Part shown: positions 1-5,221 of the stretch, in pieces | Numbering within the stretch: the first letter of the stretch is position 1 | How the letters are laid out: every line of letters begins with the position of its first letter | DNA from: Rubrobacter sp. | Lineage (GTDB): Bacteria; Actinomycetota; Rubrobacteria; Rubrobacterales; Rubrobacteraceae | DNA: 5,221 nt | Direction of reading: 5' to 3' | Assembly (NCBI GenBank): GCA_013815575.1 | Contig: JACDFX010000069.1 | Span: 1 to 5,221, forward strand | Translations under genes and position numbers: made by a program | The notes under the pieces: model-generated | Seen by the model: only the letters and a program-made list of their open reading frames with translations | Database searches by the model: none | Told to the model about the DNA's origin: nothing

Positions 1-1711
1 CCTTGCCGCGCTCCGTTACGTTCAGGTACGGGTTGCGGGGGTACCCGCGGTCGAAGCCGTTGAGGGCCTCCTCCATCCGCCCCTGTAGGCTCTCTACGAA
101 CCGGTCGGCCTCCATCGGCTGGTCCAAGAGGCCGTAGTAGGCGGACCTCCGCTCGTCGAAGTCCTGGGGTAGGTCCTCGTCCGGGTTGCGGTAGCGGTCC
201 GCCCCGACCACCCACACCTCCTTGGATCTCAGGGCTTCCCGCAAGGACTCCAGGGCGCACAGCTCGTAGGCCGCCCGCTCGACCCGAGCCCTCCCCCTGC
301 CATCCTCCCTGACCACGGCGTCCATCCAGGCGGGAGGCACCACGCCTTCGAGCGGCACCTCCTCGCCGTCCCCAAAGAACCTCCTCGGGTCGCCGGCGTG
401 GGCGCGCACGAGCGCCACCGCCAGAAGCACTGGGCGGTGGAGGGCGTTGTTGGAACGCAACGAAAGCGCGTTCAGGAGTGCGGGCACGAGCCTGCGGTAG
501 TGTCCCACGTACGAGGAGCGCATCCTCGTCTGCACCTGCTCGCGGAACGCCACGCCCTGGGCCTTCGCCTCCCGGACCACCTCAGCAAGAGTCTTCTCGG
601 CCGCCACCGGGAAGACCACCTCGCGCACCGTCCCGTCCGGGCGGGCCAAGGAGGCTTCGGCGACCCTCACGAGCATCCCCTGCTTGCCGTGGACGCGCCT
701 AAAATCTTGCACCATCGCCCGCTCGACCTTGCGCTCGGCCCTGGCCGCTATCTTGTGGACGATGCGTACCAGGAGGTCCACCAGCCCGTCGGTGACCTCG
801 CGCAGGCGCTCGTAGCAGAGTGCTGCCAAAAGGGCGTATCTGACAGGAGCGGGGTGGGCGCGCAGGGAGCTCGGGGGTTCGGTGGCCGCCCGCCTACGGT
901 AGGCCCTCACCACCTTCGGCTGGACGCCCTCGAACAGGCCCTCGGGGAGCCCCAAGGCCCTGAGGCGGGCGAGCTTGGCGATCTCCGCGAAGGCGCTCTC
1001 CAGGCTCGCCCGTCCCGGGTCGGCGCGCAGCCGGGGCAGCATTCCCTCCTCCGCCTCCCACGATCCCGCCTCGTTCGCTCCGTCCGGCCCCAGGGGCGTG
1101 CCGTGGAGGGCGTCGGGCCCGAGGAGGAGGGCGTCGAGCTCGGCCAAGGCCTCGGGCGGGAGGCGCGAGAGCGTCTGCTCGCGGAAGCGCTCGTCGTAGC
1201 GCCTGAGGGCCGAACGGGCAGCCCTCTCGATGCGCCCCACAGTCGGCGGCTCGACCTTGATCGTCCTTAGCCGGGCGTAGGCGGCCTCCTTCATGCGCTC
1301 GAGTTCGTACTCCCGAGCGGCGACTTCCTCCGAGAGCCAGTCGGCGAGGGCGTCGGCGTCCTCCACGGTGGCCGGGCGGTATCCGAAGGCCTCCCTGATC
1401 TGCGCCCGGTGGTACTCTGCGGCGCGGCCGCGAGGGTCGTAGGCCTCGTACTCCTCGACGGGCACACCCACCTGCCGGGCGACGTACGCGACCGCCTCCC
1501 CGTCGGGCTCCTCCGCGGGGTCGGGGAAGCGTCCCTCCCTGGCGAAGAACCTCAGCACGACCGCGAACCCGAGGCGCGTGGTGCCCCGCTTGCCCGCGAG
1601 CATAGCGAGCTCGTCGGGGCCGAGCGTCCACAACTCTTCGATCTCTTCGCGGGTCCACCGCTGTCTGGTCGATCGCCCTGTTCTTGCGGAGCGGGTTGCT
1701 TCGTTCGACAT
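1..1711 (-). CDS. tnpA: Tn3-family transposase, N-terminal part (3' end outside window)
   Basis: This encodes the DNA transposase of a replicative Tn3-type transposon, which binds the terminal inverted repeats and carries out strand transfer. Reading all 570 visible codons shows no stop or frameshift. The N-terminus (about residues 18-165) looks like the DUF4158 domain of Tn3 transposases: WTLGPDEL near 28-35, then TRLGFAVVLRFFAREGRFP at 45-63. Further in are RSNN at 419-422 and the family-typical segment WVVGADRYRNPDEDLP from W500, both usual just before the catalytic region. Full-length proteins are near 1000 residues, so the DDE catalytic part lies beyond the left edge. ATG at 1711 is the only possible ATG, GTG or TTG start after the in-frame stop at 1805-1807, and it has a Shine-Dalgarno-like AGGG. 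No resolvase or passenger gene is visible. Family call is firm; whether the gene is intact is unknown. Confidence 0.87.
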   Translation of the reverse strand, partial: MSNEATRSARTGRSTRQRWTREEIEELWTLGPDELAMLAGKRGTTRLGFAVVLRFFAREGRFPDPAEEPDGEAVAYVARQVGVPVEEYEAYDPRGRAAEYHRAQIREAFGYRPATVEDADALADWLSEEVAAREYELERMKEAAYARLRTIKVEPPTVGRIERAARSALRRYDERFREQTLSRLPPEALAELDALLLGPDALHGTPLGPDGANEAGSWEAEEGMLPRLRADPGRASLESAFAEIAKLARLRALGLPEGLFEGVQPKVVRAYRRRAATEPPSSLRAHPAPVRYALLAALCYERLREVTDGLVDLLVRIVHKIAARAERKVERAMVQDFRRVHGKQGMLVRVAEASLARPDGTVREVVFPVAAEKTLAEVVREAKAQGVAFREQVQTRMRSSYVGHYRRLVPALLNALSLRSNNALHRPVLLAVALVRAHAGDPRRFFGDGEEVPLEGVVPPAWMDAVVREDGRGRARVERAAYELCALESLREALRSKEVWVVGADRYRNPDEDLPQDFDERRSAYYGLLDQPMEADRFVESLQGRMEEALNGFDRGYPRNPYLNVTERGK

Positions 1712-1717
1712 CGTCTG

Positions 1718-1721
1718 CCCT
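1718..1721 (-). promoter_or_regulatory. Ribosome binding site of the Tn3 transposase
   Basis: AGGG lies 6 bases before the ATG at 1711. It supports that start, which is also the only usable one in the frame. Confidence 0.5.
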
Positions 1722-1748
1722 ACGCTGATGGTCGCAATCGAAAGCGTA
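1721..1748. repeat. Short dyad (tacgct / agcgta) upstream of the transposase
   Basis: Six-base perfect inverted arms, tacgct at 1721-1726 and agcgta at 1743-1748, are separated by 16 bases and span 28 bases, starting 10 bases before the transposase start codon. Tn3-family resolvase subsites and repressor operators are dyads of about this size next to tnpA, so this could be a regulatory or resolution site. Arms this short also arise by chance, and no resolvase gene is seen. On the minus strand the right arm reads TACGCT, which matches a TAnnnT -10 box, but I found no good -35. Confidence 0.2.
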
Positions 1749-1989
1749 CGAAGCCAGTGGGAAACCCGGTAGTGAGGACGATCGTGGATTCGACGTGACG
1801 GATGTCATACGAGAGGATCGTCTGTCCGGACCGGCGCAGGCTTGAAGCCCGACGGTCAACGGCGTGGCTTTGTGGATCACGACCGACGGTTTCTTGCTGT
1901 AGGCTTCGGCGAGTTGGGGGCGCCACCCGATTGGCATAGCGGTGGGGCGTGCGAGCGGCTCGCTTCGGAGTATGGTGAACCGCGATTGC

Positions 1990-2008
1990 CGCGGTGCTCG
2001 GCACCGCG
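1990..2008 (-). terminator. GC hairpin after the response-regulator stop
   Basis: A perfect 8-bp stem (cgcggtgc / gcaccgcg) with a 3-base loop begins 5 bases downstream of the response-regulator TAA. The position suits transcription termination of the four-gene operon. It lacks a following T-run on the minus strand, so it is not a classical intrinsic terminator; U-poor hairpins at gene ends are common in high-GC actinobacteria. Being symmetric, it could also stop transcription from the other side. Confidence 0.5.
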
Positions 2009-2013
2009 ACTCG

Positions 2014-2622
2014 TTAGAGCCAGCCCTTCCGTTCGGCGATGCGCGACGCTTCTACGCGGTTGCGCGCCCTCAGCTTCTTTATAGCGGTCGAGAGGTAGTT
2101 GCGCACGGTGCCCTCGGAGAGGTACAGCTTGCGGGCGACGTCCTCTATCGTCGCCCCGTTCGCCGAGGCGGCCAGTACGTCGCGCTCGCGCCCGGTGAGC
2201 GGATTCCCGCCCTCGCTCAGGGCGGTGGCTGCCAGTGCCGGGTCCACCACCCGCTCGCCGTTCATGGCCCTGCGGATGGCCGCCGCGAGCTCCTCCGGCG
2301 GGGCGTCCTTGAGCATGAACCCGACGGCGCCTCCCTCCATCGCGCGCCTCAGATACCCGGCCCGGCCGAAGGTGGTCAGGATGATCGCGCGGCACGAGGG
2401 CAAGCTTTCTTTGAGCGCCGCCGCCGCGCCCAGGCCGTCGCCGCCGGGCATCTCTATGTCCAGCAGGGCGACGTCCGGCTTCGCCTCCAGCGCCTTCGGC
2501 ACCACCTCGTCGCCGCGCGAGGCCTCGGCGACGATCTCGATGTCCCCCTCGAGGGAGAGCAGGGCGGCCAAAGCCCCGCGCACCATCGCTTGGTCCTCCG
2601 CCAGGAGCACGCGGACGGTCAT
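2014..2622 (-). CDS. LuxR/NarL-family response regulator
   Basis: This is a cytoplasmic DNA-binding response regulator of 202 residues, the normal length for the NarL/DesR class. The receiver domain (about 1-118) has the acidic pair E9/D10, the phospho-acceptor D55 in LLDIEMPGGDG, the switch threonine at T83/T84 and the conserved K105 in MLKDAPPEEL. The C-terminal LuxR-type helix-turn-helix spans about 140-200 (PLTGRERDVLAASANG, then LSEGTVRNYLSTAIKKL). Its ATG overlaps the kinase stop by 4 bases (ATGA), with GAGGA 9 bases upstream at 2632-2636. It should accept phosphate from the kinase encoded just upstream. It is the last gene of the operon, and a hairpin follows the stop. The target genes are unknown: no ABC transporter, which often accompanies such pairs, lies in the window. 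The protein looks complete and is not damaged by the neighbouring transposon. Confidence 0.95.
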   Translation of the reverse strand: MTVRVLLAEDQAMVRGALAALLSLEGDIEIVAEASRGDEVVPKALEAKPDVALLDIEMPGGDGLGAAAALKESLPSCRAIILTTFGRAGYLRRAMEGGAVGFMLKDAPPEELAAAIRRAMNGERVVDPALAATALSEGGNPLTGRERDVLAASANGATIEDVARKLYLSEGTVRNYLSTAIKKLRARNRVEASRIAERKGWL

Positions 2623-3899
2623 CGCGACCCGTCCTCGCCGGCGAAGCTACTATTGTTGGTTCTCGGCTCCGGCTCGGCGGTAGGAGACGTGCCGTTCGGG
2701 AGCGGTAGGCTCACGCGCAGTCGGAACCCGCCCGTGGGTAGCGCCCCCGCCTCGAAGCCCCCGCGGCTCGCGGCGACGCGCTCGGCGAGGCCCAAAAGGC
2801 CGCTGCCGGTGGTTCCCTCCAGAGAAGCACCGCGCCCGTCGTCGCTCACCTCCGCGCGGACCCCCCCGCCGTCGTTCGCCACCCGGATTTCGCAGCGCTC
2901 GGCCCGGCTGTGGCGGATCACGTTCGTCGCCCCCTCGCGCACCGCCCAGGCTAGGACGGCCTCCGCAGAGCCGGGCAGCGCGCCGGCCTCGTTCTCGACG
3001 TGGCAGCCGATGCCGGCGGCCTCCAGCATCTCGCGGGCGCCGGCGAGCTCCCCGTCGAGCGTGGGCCGCCGGTAGCCGGCGACCGCCTCGCGCACCTCAC
3101 GCAAGGCCTCGCGCGCCACCCCCTCTACATCACGGACCTCCTTCGCAGCCCCCTCGGTCTCGGGGGTGGCAGGCAGGAGCCGTCCGGCGAGCGTGCTCTT
3201 GAGCGCGATCAGCGAGAGGCTGTGGCCCAGCAGGTCGTGCAGGTCGCGGGCGAAGCGCAGCCTCTCCTCGGCGACGGCGAGGCGGGCGATCTCCTCCCGC
3301 GCCTCACTGAGCTGCGCGATCGTAGAGATATGGTGGGCCAGAGCGGCGAAAAGGAAGCCCAAGAGGGCCGTCGGCAGCGCGAACCGCCCGATGGCGGGCA
3401 ATTCCGCTCCGGCGGCACGTCCGGCAACGACCGCGAGGATAGCTAGCCCGGCGACCGACACCGGGGCATCCTTGCCCGGAAGCATTAACCCTGTGGCGAT
3501 GCCGGTGTGGACGAAGAGCGTGAGCCATTCTTCCCCGAAGGAGATGGTAAGCATCGACGCCACCGCCGCGAGGAACACGACCGCTGCCCGACGCTTGCGA
3601 ACCTCGTACGCTTCCGGGTCAACAGCCCGGAACGGTTCGCGCGACCAGAGCAGCCACAAGAAGACGCCGACGAAGAGCACCGTCCCGCAGAGGGCGACGA
3701 CCAGCCGCGCGGGCGACGGGTCCGACCCTAGCAGAGCGTTCAAGGGATATGCGAGGAAGAGAAGTCCCAGGAGCGGCCCGATCAGCCGCCCGCCCCGAGG
3801 AAGAGTGAGTCCGCCGCGGACGGCGGGCCGCTGTTCCGGGCTCTCGCCGATCGGGTTGCCTTCGAGAGCTTCGGTTGCCTCTTTTGATCTCTTCTTCAC
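2619..3899 (-). CDS. Sensor histidine kinase, NarL/DesK type, six membrane helices
   Basis: This 426-residue membrane sensor kinase autophosphorylates on histidine and passes phosphate to the downstream regulator. After a polar N-terminus of about 37 residues there are six probable membrane segments (about 38-58, 65-85, 104-122, 124-140, 146-163, 171-190) with no sizeable extracellular loop, as in DesK-like kinases that sense the membrane or through partner proteins. A short helical linker follows. The HisKA_3 dimerisation domain contains ERLRFARDLHDLLGHSLSL with the phosphorylated H221. The HATPase domain shows an N-box with N326 (REGATNVIRHS), a G1 box VSDDGRG (351-357) and a G2 box GSGLLGLAERV (365-375). 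The tail of about 26 residues after the ATPase domain is low in complexity. The GTG start overlaps the membrane-protein stop (GTGA), with GGGAGG 10 bases upstream. The signal is not identifiable from sequence. Confidence 0.94.
   Translation of the reverse strand: MKKRSKEATEALEGNPIGESPEQRPAVRGGLTLPRGGRLIGPLLGLLFLAYPLNALLGSDPSPARLVVALCGTVLFVGVFLWLLWSREPFRAVDPEAYEVRKRRAAVVFLAAVASMLTISFGEEWLTLFVHTGIATGLMLPGKDAPVSVAGLAILAVVAGRAAGAELPAIGRFALPTALLGFLFAALAHHISTIAQLSEAREEIARLAVAEERLRFARDLHDLLGHSLSLIALKSTLAGRLLPATPETEGAAKEVRDVEGVAREALREVREAVAGYRRPTLDGELAGAREMLEAAGIGCHVENEAGALPGSAEAVLAWAVREGATNVIRHSRAERCEIRVANDGGGVRAEVSDDGRGASLEGTTGSGLLGLAERVAASRGGFEAGALPTGGFRLRVSLPLPNGTSPTAEPEPRTNNSSFAGEDGSR
2632..2636 (-). 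promoter_or_regulatory. Ribosome binding site of the response regulator
   Basis: GAGGA sits 9 bases before the ATG, inside the last codons of the kinase gene. It supports the ATGA-overlap start, so the gene can be translated both by coupling and on its own. Confidence 0.5.
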
Positions 3900-4615
3900 G
3901 TGGTCGAAGCCTCCCGATGAGACCCTGTGGCATCCGCGTTGCCGGGAGCGCGGACGTCCGATGTGATTCTAGCCCCGCCGTCGGCACCGCGCTTTACGCG
4001 GCGTGGTGCGGCATCCCGACGGCCTCGCCTGGTCGTGCCCCACGGCTTATACACGGAGATGACCGTCGCGGCCCCCAGCATGAGCAGGTGGGCCACGGAG
4101 GTGTAGATCAGCAGCATCGGCGCCGGCCCCTCCAGCGTGACGGACGCCTGCTGAATCCACCGATCCACGAGGAAGATCCCGGAGAAGATGACGGCCAAGG
4201 TCAGGAGGAGTTTCGCAAGGATCCAATAGTACGCGAACAACCCCCACCTCGTGCCGAGCGACAGGACGATGCCGGTCAGGAGGGCGGCGATGCTGAAGCT
4301 CACCGGCGGAGGCGCGACCAGGGTGCCCGAGACGTCGCCGATGAGCGCGTACGCGGCCTCGGCCATCGCGACCTCTTGCGCCGTCGCAGCGGCGATCTCG
4401 AGGACGAGCATGGCGGCGACGATGCCCAGCCACCCGACGGAGACCACGACGTGAGCGGCAAGCACGAGCTTCCTCAGCCGGGGCGACAGCCTCCTCTTCC
4501 AAGCGACGAACAGTCCCCCGTTCGCCGCGATAACCTCCTCGTTTGGCCGGCGGTCGGCGATGCGTCCGGCGTCCCTCAGAGCGGGATCGGCCGGCCCGAG
4601 GCCCTCCCGGTTCAC
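3896..4615 (-). CDS. Four-helix membrane protein, DUF2269-like
   Basis: This is an integral membrane protein of 239 residues and unknown function. Four hydrophobic segments are visible: about 49-74 (LVLAAHVVVSVGWLGIVAAM), 105-120, 128-150 and 165-188. The motifs HVVVSVGWLG, SLGTRWGLFAYYWILAK and VYKPWG resemble a small actinobacterial membrane family that I recall as DUF2269-type; the family name is from memory and less certain than the topology. The N-terminal 40 residues are polar, and the last 45 (after KPWG) are rich in Arg, Ala and Gly, so both ends are probably cytoplasmic extensions. The start is a GTG overlapping the hydrolase stop (GTGA) with a weak ribosome site, so translation probably depends on coupling. 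No other in-frame ATG, GTG or TTG precedes the first helix. Its position directly before the kinase suggests an accessory or signal-input role, which is inference only. Confidence 0.75.
   Translation of the reverse strand: MNREGLGPADPALRDAGRIADRRPNEEVIAANGGLFVAWKRRLSPRLRKLVLAAHVVVSVGWLGIVAAMLVLEIAAATAQEVAMAEAAYALIGDVSGTLVAPPPVSFSIAALLTGIVLSLGTRWGLFAYYWILAKLLLTLAVIFSGIFLVDRWIQQASVTLEGPAPMLLIYTSVAHLLMLGAATVISVYKPWGTTRRGRRDAAPRRVKRGADGGARITSDVRAPGNADATGSHREASTT
3910..3915 (-). promoter_or_regulatory. Ribosome binding site of the histidine kinase
   Basis: GGGAGG lies 10 bases before the GTG at 3899, within the end of the preceding gene. It favours this GTG, the one that overlaps the upstream stop, as the kinase start. 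Confidence 0.5.
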
Positions 4616-5221
4616 GACGCCAGGCGCTCGACGAGCGCGTTGGTGATCGCCTTCTGGCCGGCCAAGGAGGGGTGGATCCCGTCGGGTTCCATGAGATCGG
4701 GGTCAGCCGGAGTGCCGAAGACGGCCTGGGCGTCGACGATGGGCTCCGGGCGGGCGCGGAGGTGGTCGCCGACGGCGAGAAGATCGTCGTTGCGCAAGGT
4801 CATCTGGGCCTGCCGGAAGTACGGAAACGAGGCCACCCGTTCCTCGTCGGCCGTCGTCGGGGTCACCCAGACCCAGCGCGCCCCGGTCCCGGTCGCGGCG
4901 ATGCGGCGCATCTGCTCCAGGTTCTTCGCCGTCTCCTCGGCGCCGACCAGGGTCTTGGTGGGCTCCGGGCCGTACCGGGCGCAGTCGTTACCGCCCAAAA
5001 AGCACACGATCCACTCCGGTCGGGACCCTATGGTCGCGACGAAGCGGCTCAGCGCCTGGGAGGTCGTCTGGCCCGAGAGGCCGGCGTTGACCAGGCGGAT
5101 CCGGTCGTGCGGGCGCCGCATCTCGAGCAGGTGGCGCAGGATCTCCGACCACCCCTGGAGGTCGGCGGTGGAGCTCTCGCCGACGGCGACCACGGTCTCC
5201 CCCGGTCGGAAGGGCAGCCGG
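4612..5221 (-). CDS. SGNH/GDSL-type hydrolase (5' end outside window)
   Basis: This is an esterase- or lipase-like hydrolase of the SGNH fold with 202 residues visible, close to a full domain. Counting from the first complete codon at the right edge, block I is VVAVGESST with the presumed nucleophile S16, block II is NAGLSGQTT (G47 or G50), block III is GGND at 76-79, and block V is DGIHPS with D180 and H183. All four catalytic elements are therefore present. Block I reads GES instead of the usual GDS. The frame stays open to the window edge, and the residues before it (RLPFRPGETVV) match the usual lead-in to block I, so the true start is probably outside. An internal GTG at 5193 has a G-rich stretch just before it but would begin within the first beta strand. 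No signal peptide can be seen in the visible part. It is the first visible gene of the operon. The substrate is unknown. Confidence 0.88.
   Translation of the reverse strand, partial: RLPFRPGETVVAVGESSTADLQGWSEILRHLLEMRRPHDRIRLVNAGLSGQTTSQALSRFVATIGSRPEWIVCFLGGNDCARYGPEPTKTLVGAEETAKNLEQMRRIAATGTGARWVWVTPTTADEERVASFPYFRQAQMTLRNDDLLAVGDHLRARPEPIVDAQAVFGTPADPDLMEPDGIHPSLAGQKAITNALVERLAS

Larger units (their letters stand above)
1712..2013. other. Intergenic region between transposase start and response-regulator stop
   Basis: About 300 bases without a credible gene. The middle (roughly 1735-1980) is visibly less GC-rich than the genes on either side. It should hold the transposase promoter and, if the element is complete on this side, its terminal inverted repeat. 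I looked for a right-hand Tn3 end (plus-strand form cttagcgt...cccc) and did not find one; the stretch has no cccc run on the plus strand. An 8-base direct repeat, atcgtctg, occurs at 1817-1824 and at 1710-1717, where it overlaps the transposase start codon. Short open frames cross the region on both strands, but none has a good ribosome binding site or recognisable protein similarity. Confidence 0.6.

Noticed and set aside
398..1270. Long open frame of 290 codons on the plus strand opposite the transposase
   Set aside because: It is a high-GC shadow: the minus strand encodes a continuous protein with clear Tn3-transposase motifs across the same bases, and the plus product is compositionally skewed with no recognisable motif.
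894..1937. Minus-strand open frame of 347 codons crossing the transposase start and the intergenic region
   Set aside because: From about 1700 leftward it is an out-of-frame reading of the transposase, very rich in Arg, Gly and Pro. The part upstream resembles no protein I know and has no ribosome site.
1921..1949. Imperfect inverted repeat (cgccaccc / ggtggggcg) in the intergenic region, considered as a transposon end or second terminator
   Set aside because: The arms pair only with gaps, are short, and do not resemble a Tn3 terminus.
1720..2004. Minus-strand open frame of 94 codons lying entirely between the regulator and the transposase
   Set aside because: Its GTG start falls inside the terminator hairpin, there is no Shine-Dalgarno sequence, and the product is Arg/Ser-rich without motifs. 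A decayed fragment of the mobile element cannot be excluded, but it cannot be supported.
1942..3075. Plus-strand open frame of 377 codons opposite the response regulator and kinase
   Set aside because: It is antisense to two genes with complete catalytic motifs, and the product has no recognisable domain.
4534..4539. AGGAGG on the minus strand inside the membrane-protein gene, as a possible alternative start signal
   Set aside because: No ATG, GTG or TTG follows at a usable distance in frame; the match comes from the Glu-Glu codons at residues 26-27.

Overview
The window is GC-rich throughout, and every supported gene reads leftward on the minus strand. Codon third positions are strongly G/C. 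The combination of a DesK/NarL-type two-component pair, a small four-helix membrane protein, an SGNH hydrolase and a Tn3-family transposase fits a high-GC actinobacterium. A deep-branching lineage such as Rubrobacter is possible, but nothing here fixes the taxon.

Right part (about 2014-5221): four genes packed head to tail, each start codon overlapping the previous stop by 4 bases (GTGA, GTGA, ATGA). In transcription order they are an SGNH/GDSL-type hydrolase (its 5' end lies beyond the right edge), a four-helix membrane protein resembling DUF2269-type proteins, a six-helix DesK/NarL-type sensor histidine kinase and a LuxR/NarL-type response regulator. The overlaps imply one translationally coupled operon. 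The kinase and regulator form a cognate pair with all expected catalytic residues. The two upstream genes may supply an envelope-linked accessory function, but no target gene or operator is visible. A GC hairpin directly after the regulator stop probably ends the transcript.

Middle (1712-2013): about 300 bases without a convincing gene, less GC-rich than its flanks. It holds the hairpin, a short dyad of 28 bases overall next to the transposase start, and a few small repeats. No canonical 38-bp Tn3 terminal repeat was recognised.

Left part (1-1711): the first 570 codons of a Tn3-family transposase, uninterrupted and running off the left edge. The catalytic C-terminal half is outside the window, so activity cannot be judged. 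The mobile element abuts the 3' end of the signalling operon without visibly damaging it. I see no clearly new system. The most interesting points are the compact hydrolase/membrane protein/kinase/regulator cassette and the missing boundary of the Tn3 element.
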